Positions 5,844-7,666 of a DNA stretch of 7,666 nt are shown piece after piece. Position 1 is the first letter of the stretch, and each line of letters begins with the position of its first letter. The notes beneath the pieces are model-generated. The model made no database searches and was not told the DNA's origin. It saw nothing but the letters and a program-made list of their open reading frames with translations. The position numbers and the translations under genes were made by a program. This DNA is from Ktedonobacteraceae bacterium (GTDB taxonomy: Bacteria; Chloroflexota; Ktedonobacteria; Ktedonobacterales; Ktedonobacteraceae), in NCBI GenBank assembly GCA_014896635.1, contig JADBKA010000229.1, positions 1 to 7,666 on the forward strand, given 5' to 3'.

Positions 5844-5907
5844 CTTCTGAATCGCTGGCTGTTTTGACTCCTTTGAGGAGCTGTCCGTTGTGGAGATTTC
5901 TTAACCG
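5830..5907. repeat. Pair of identical 14-bp direct repeats upstream of purH
   Basis: AGATTTCTTAACCG occurs at 5830-5843 and again at 5894-5907, exactly 64 bp apart, about six helical turns. Between them is a small dyad, CTCCT (5868-5872) with AGGAG (5876-5880). Both copies lie in non-coding DNA upstream of purH, the proximal one abutting a candidate -10 box. Two exact copies at integral helical spacing suggest paired regulator sites. Confidence 0.5.
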
Positions 5908-5965
5908 AAATCCGGTACTTTCCTACCAGATTTTTACTATGTCCACAGGTAGCCTGTTCAGGTTA

Positions 5966-5974
5966 TGGTATTAT
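5966..5974 (+). promoter_or_regulatory. Candidate extended -10 promoter for the secreted protein gene
   Basis: TGGTATTAT fits the extended -10 pattern TGnTATnAT, in which a TG dinucleotide compensates for a missing -35. No TTGACA-like box is found 16-18 bp upstream; the small palindrome ACAGG-TAG-CCTGT (5945-5957) occupies that place. The start would fall near 5981, implying a leader of about 250 nt. TATAAC at 5990-5995 is an alternative -10. Confidence 0.35.
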
Positions 5975-6134
5975 CGCAACGAAACAACTTATAACAACAA
6001 TTTCCAGAAAGTATCATACCAGATCATAGTATACAGGGATGCAGGGGAGGGTTTCCCAGGGACGTGAACTGAGGATGCTCGCGCTTTGCGAACGGTTCAG
6101 GTAGACAACGCGACAACATGACGATGACACAGGC

Positions 6135-6177
6135 GAGCAGGGTTTGAGCGCAGAGGAAGCCATCAAAAGCCCTGCTT
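6135..6177 (+). other. Leader stem-loop upstream of the secreted protein gene
   Basis: AGCAGGG (6136-6142) pairs with CCCTGCT (6170-6176), extended by a G-T pair outside. Inside, TTTGA (6143-6147) pairs with TCAAA (6163-6167) across a two-base bulge. The roughly 13-bp stem encloses a 15-nt loop. It lies about 55 nt before the start codon. A second hairpin, CCAGG/CCTGG (6199-6215), ends immediately before the AAGGAG ribosome-binding site and could modulate its access. I do not recognise a known riboswitch. Confidence 0.4.
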
Positions 6178-6231
6178 ATGACTCCAGCCTGAAAAAAACC
6201 AGGGAAACATCCTGGAAGGAGTGAGTAGTCG

Positions 6232-7666
6232 ATGCAAACATTAACACGACCGTCAGTCCCATTATCACAATTCAGGCCGCCACGTCGCCGGCCACCGTAC
6301 AGGCGCATCTCGCCCGCTATGCTCATAGGTGGGGCTGTAACCCTGATCATTGTGCTGGCGGCAGGAGGCTTTCTCTTCTTACAGAGTCGCGTCGGTGGGC
6401 ATGCTGCCGATGTGAACATGGACTGCACATTGATCGTACCGCCCAATCCGCTCTCGGCCCAGGGGCTTGCCACGCCATACCAGCTCGTGGCGACCAACCC
6501 TGATAATGGTCCTTGTAATGAAGCGAACGCTCAGCAGTCTGCGTTCGTGCAGGGTGCAGTTTTCGATCCGGCTACTGGCCAGATCTCGATCTACAATCCG
6601 CTGGTCGTCGATCAAGGCACAGAGCCGGCCATCCAGCCTGTCGTGCCGCAGTTGCCACAAAATGCGGTTGTAGGAATCTGGTTCGGATTCAATGGTGGAA
6701 ATCTAACGCTCAAAGGGACCGGTAACAGCTTGCAGCAGGGCAGGTGTGTCAATGGAGTCAATGGTTCTGTCTTCGGGCAGTTCGCCTACTGCAATGCGCC
6801 TGCTTTCTTTCAGGCTGCCAACCGGGCAATTGCCGCTGGCAAGCTCAAGCCGCCCCCACTCGGCCAGGCAAAAGATGGTATGGCATGCCCGTCGGTACGC
6901 GATTTCAGCATCATTGACATGGACCAGAGCGACAATCTGACAACAACCTATCTTGTCACAGCCGACGGCAAAACTGCACAGATGACGGCTGCAAACGCTG
7001 CAAAGCTCCAGAATGCCCAGACACAGACCAACGCCAGCGATAACCGCTTGCTCTCCATCGCTGTGAATGGAGCACTGGGCTGCAAATCGTGGGCAGCTCC
7101 TGATCTGGCCGATCCCGGCCAGATGGTGCCAGCCCTGCCACTCAACGAACTGCAAGCGGCTGCTCATCAAGGAAACCCGGTTGCACTCGTTCCCGCTGGT
7201 GATCCGATGGTACTCAACGACAACAAGCCTGATCTGCGCAAGCTGAACGCTTATCGGGTGGGTGTTGATCAGCCCAGGGTGAATAATCTGGCTCAGGCTG
7301 ATACCAGAATATATTGCCTCAATTTCCTGGCGGTGCAACCGGCACGTATTTTCCTGGATGCACAGTTTACCAGGCAGGCAGCTTCACCCGATCCAGCCGC
7401 AGCCAACAGTCTCTTTACCTTCCTGGCACAGCGGTTCAATGGCGCATGGGGAGCGGATGGCCTGAATTGCCAGGGCCTGATAAAGCGGAACAGTCCCATC
7501 CAGTTAAAAACCGACGGGAATGGCGTTGTGATCGACGCTACTCTTAACGGCGGCCAGGGTGGTAATGGAAACGGCAATGGAGGAGCACCCGTTAATTGTG
7601 CAGTCAACGGGCAGGTAATCGCTGGTTGCATGGGTACTGTCACTATCAATGGACAGCAGTGTGTGC
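6232..7666 (+). CDS. Large membrane-anchored secreted Cys-rich protein, unknown function (3' end outside window)
   Basis: An open frame of 478 codons continues past the window edge. The N-terminus is basic and Pro-rich (FRPPRRRPPYRR, 14-25), followed by one hydrophobic helix at about 30-50. This predicts a cytoplasmic stub with the rest outside. The exterior part begins with a motif-rich segment: C65, NPLSAQGLATPYQL (72-85), C95, YNPLVVDQGT (121-130) and VVGIWFGFNGGNLTL (146-160). Eleven cysteines (65, 95, 172, 187, 219, 284, 362, 413, 456, 466, 477) suggest disulfides. A Gly/Asn linker (439-451) leads to a second Cys/Asn/Gly-rich section (CAVNGQVIAGC), perhaps a repeat domain. The start is ATG at 6232, with AAGGAG at 6216-6221 ten nucleotides upstream. 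No hydrolase or binding motif is recognised. It may be an envelope or matrix protein, which is inference only. Confidence 0.85.
   Translation, partial: MQTLTRPSVPLSQFRPPRRRPPYRRISPAMLIGGAVTLIIVLAAGGFLFLQSRVGGHAADVNMDCTLIVPPNPLSAQGLATPYQLVATNPDNGPCNEANAQQSAFVQGAVFDPATGQISIYNPLVVDQGTEPAIQPVVPQLPQNAVVGIWFGFNGGNLTLKGTGNSLQQGRCVNGVNGSVFGQFAYCNAPAFFQAANRAIAAGKLKPPPLGQAKDGMACPSVRDFSIIDMDQSDNLTTTYLVTADGKTAQMTAANAAKLQNAQTQTNASDNRLLSIAVNGALGCKSWAAPDLADPGQMVPALPLNELQAAAHQGNPVALVPAGDPMVLNDNKPDLRKLNAYRVGVDQPRVNNLAQADTRIYCLNFLAVQPARIFLDAQFTRQAASPDPAAANSLFTFLAQRFNGAWGADGLNCQGLIKRNSPIQLKTDGNGVVIDATLNGGQGGNGNGNGGAPVNCAVNGQVIAGCMGTVTINGQQCV

Larger units (their letters stand above)
5743..6231. other. 489-bp non-coding divergent region between purH and the secreted protein gene
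   Basis: No convincing gene lies here. The only open frame of note (5864-6067, plus) has no ribosome-binding site and no family resemblance. Besides the purH-side signals it contains ACAGG/CCTGT (5945-5957), an extended -10-like TGGTATTAT (5966-5974, plus), and a structured stretch before the downstream gene. That stretch includes TCGC/GCGA (6079-6091), AGCAGGG/CCCTGCT (6136-6142 with 6170-6176, continued by TTTGA/TCAAA) and CCAGG/CCTGG (6199-6203 with 6211-6215). Confidence 0.55.

Noticed and set aside
5864..6067. 67-codon plus-strand frame in the purH upstream region
   Set aside because: It has no ribosome-binding site, an atypical composition, and overlaps regulatory repeats and promoter-like boxes.
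6118..6147. Nine-codon upstream frame (MTMTQASRV) in the leader of the secreted protein gene
   Set aside because: No ribosome-binding site precedes it and it has no codon bias typical of an attenuator peptide.
6024..6497. 157-codon minus-strand frame crossing the start of the secreted protein gene
   Set aside because: It overlaps the promoter, ribosome-binding site and N-terminus of a better-supported gene and has no recognisable domain.
6703..7338. 211-codon minus-strand frame
   Set aside because: It is antisense to the long secreted-protein frame, whose signal anchor, ribosome-binding site and regular Cys pattern are more convincing.

Overview
This is a chromosomal window of about 7.7 kb from a free-living bacterium, most likely a member of the Chloroflexota, perhaps a Ktedonobacteria-like lineage. 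That assignment is inference from gene content: a WD40 lipoprotein with a Tat signal, a CGNR zinc-finger regulator, a uroporphyrinogen-decarboxylase-fold protein that is not HemE, and a large secreted Cys-rich protein, at intermediate GC. I see no transposase, phage gene, CRISPR array, tRNA or rRNA.

Layout. Positions 1-255 hold a probable promoter and a run of stable hairpins leading into a two-gene operon. The operon is a small single-pass membrane protein (256-504) overlapping by ATGA with a uroporphyrinogen-decarboxylase-family protein (501-1463). It converges on a minus-strand WD40 beta-propeller lipoprotein (1630-2742), with a stem-loop between them. The WD40 gene is divergent from a CGNR zinc-finger regulator (2934-3482). 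Their 191-bp intergenic region contains a good sigma70 promoter for the WD40 gene, and its -35 box lies inside a 31-bp near-perfect palindrome. Next comes a small four-helix membrane protein with its own promoter (3699-4085). It converges on purH (4174-5742, minus strand). A 489-bp non-coding region separates purH from a divergent large membrane-anchored secreted protein that starts at 6232 and runs off the end of the window.

Functional picture. The only clear metabolic enzyme is PurH, which catalyses the last two steps of IMP synthesis. Its C-terminal AICAR formyltransferase domain keeps its signature motifs, but the N-terminal IMP cyclohydrolase domain has lost most of its phosphate-binding and catalytic residues while keeping full length. 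This is the most interesting observation in the window. It implies that ring closure to IMP is done by another protein, or that the domain has been repurposed. The second notable element is the palindromic operator between the WD40 lipoprotein and the CGNR regulator, which suggests a regulator-target pair. The third is a pair of identical 14-bp direct repeats, 64 bp apart, upstream of purH.

All identifications were made by reading translated motifs. No database search was run.
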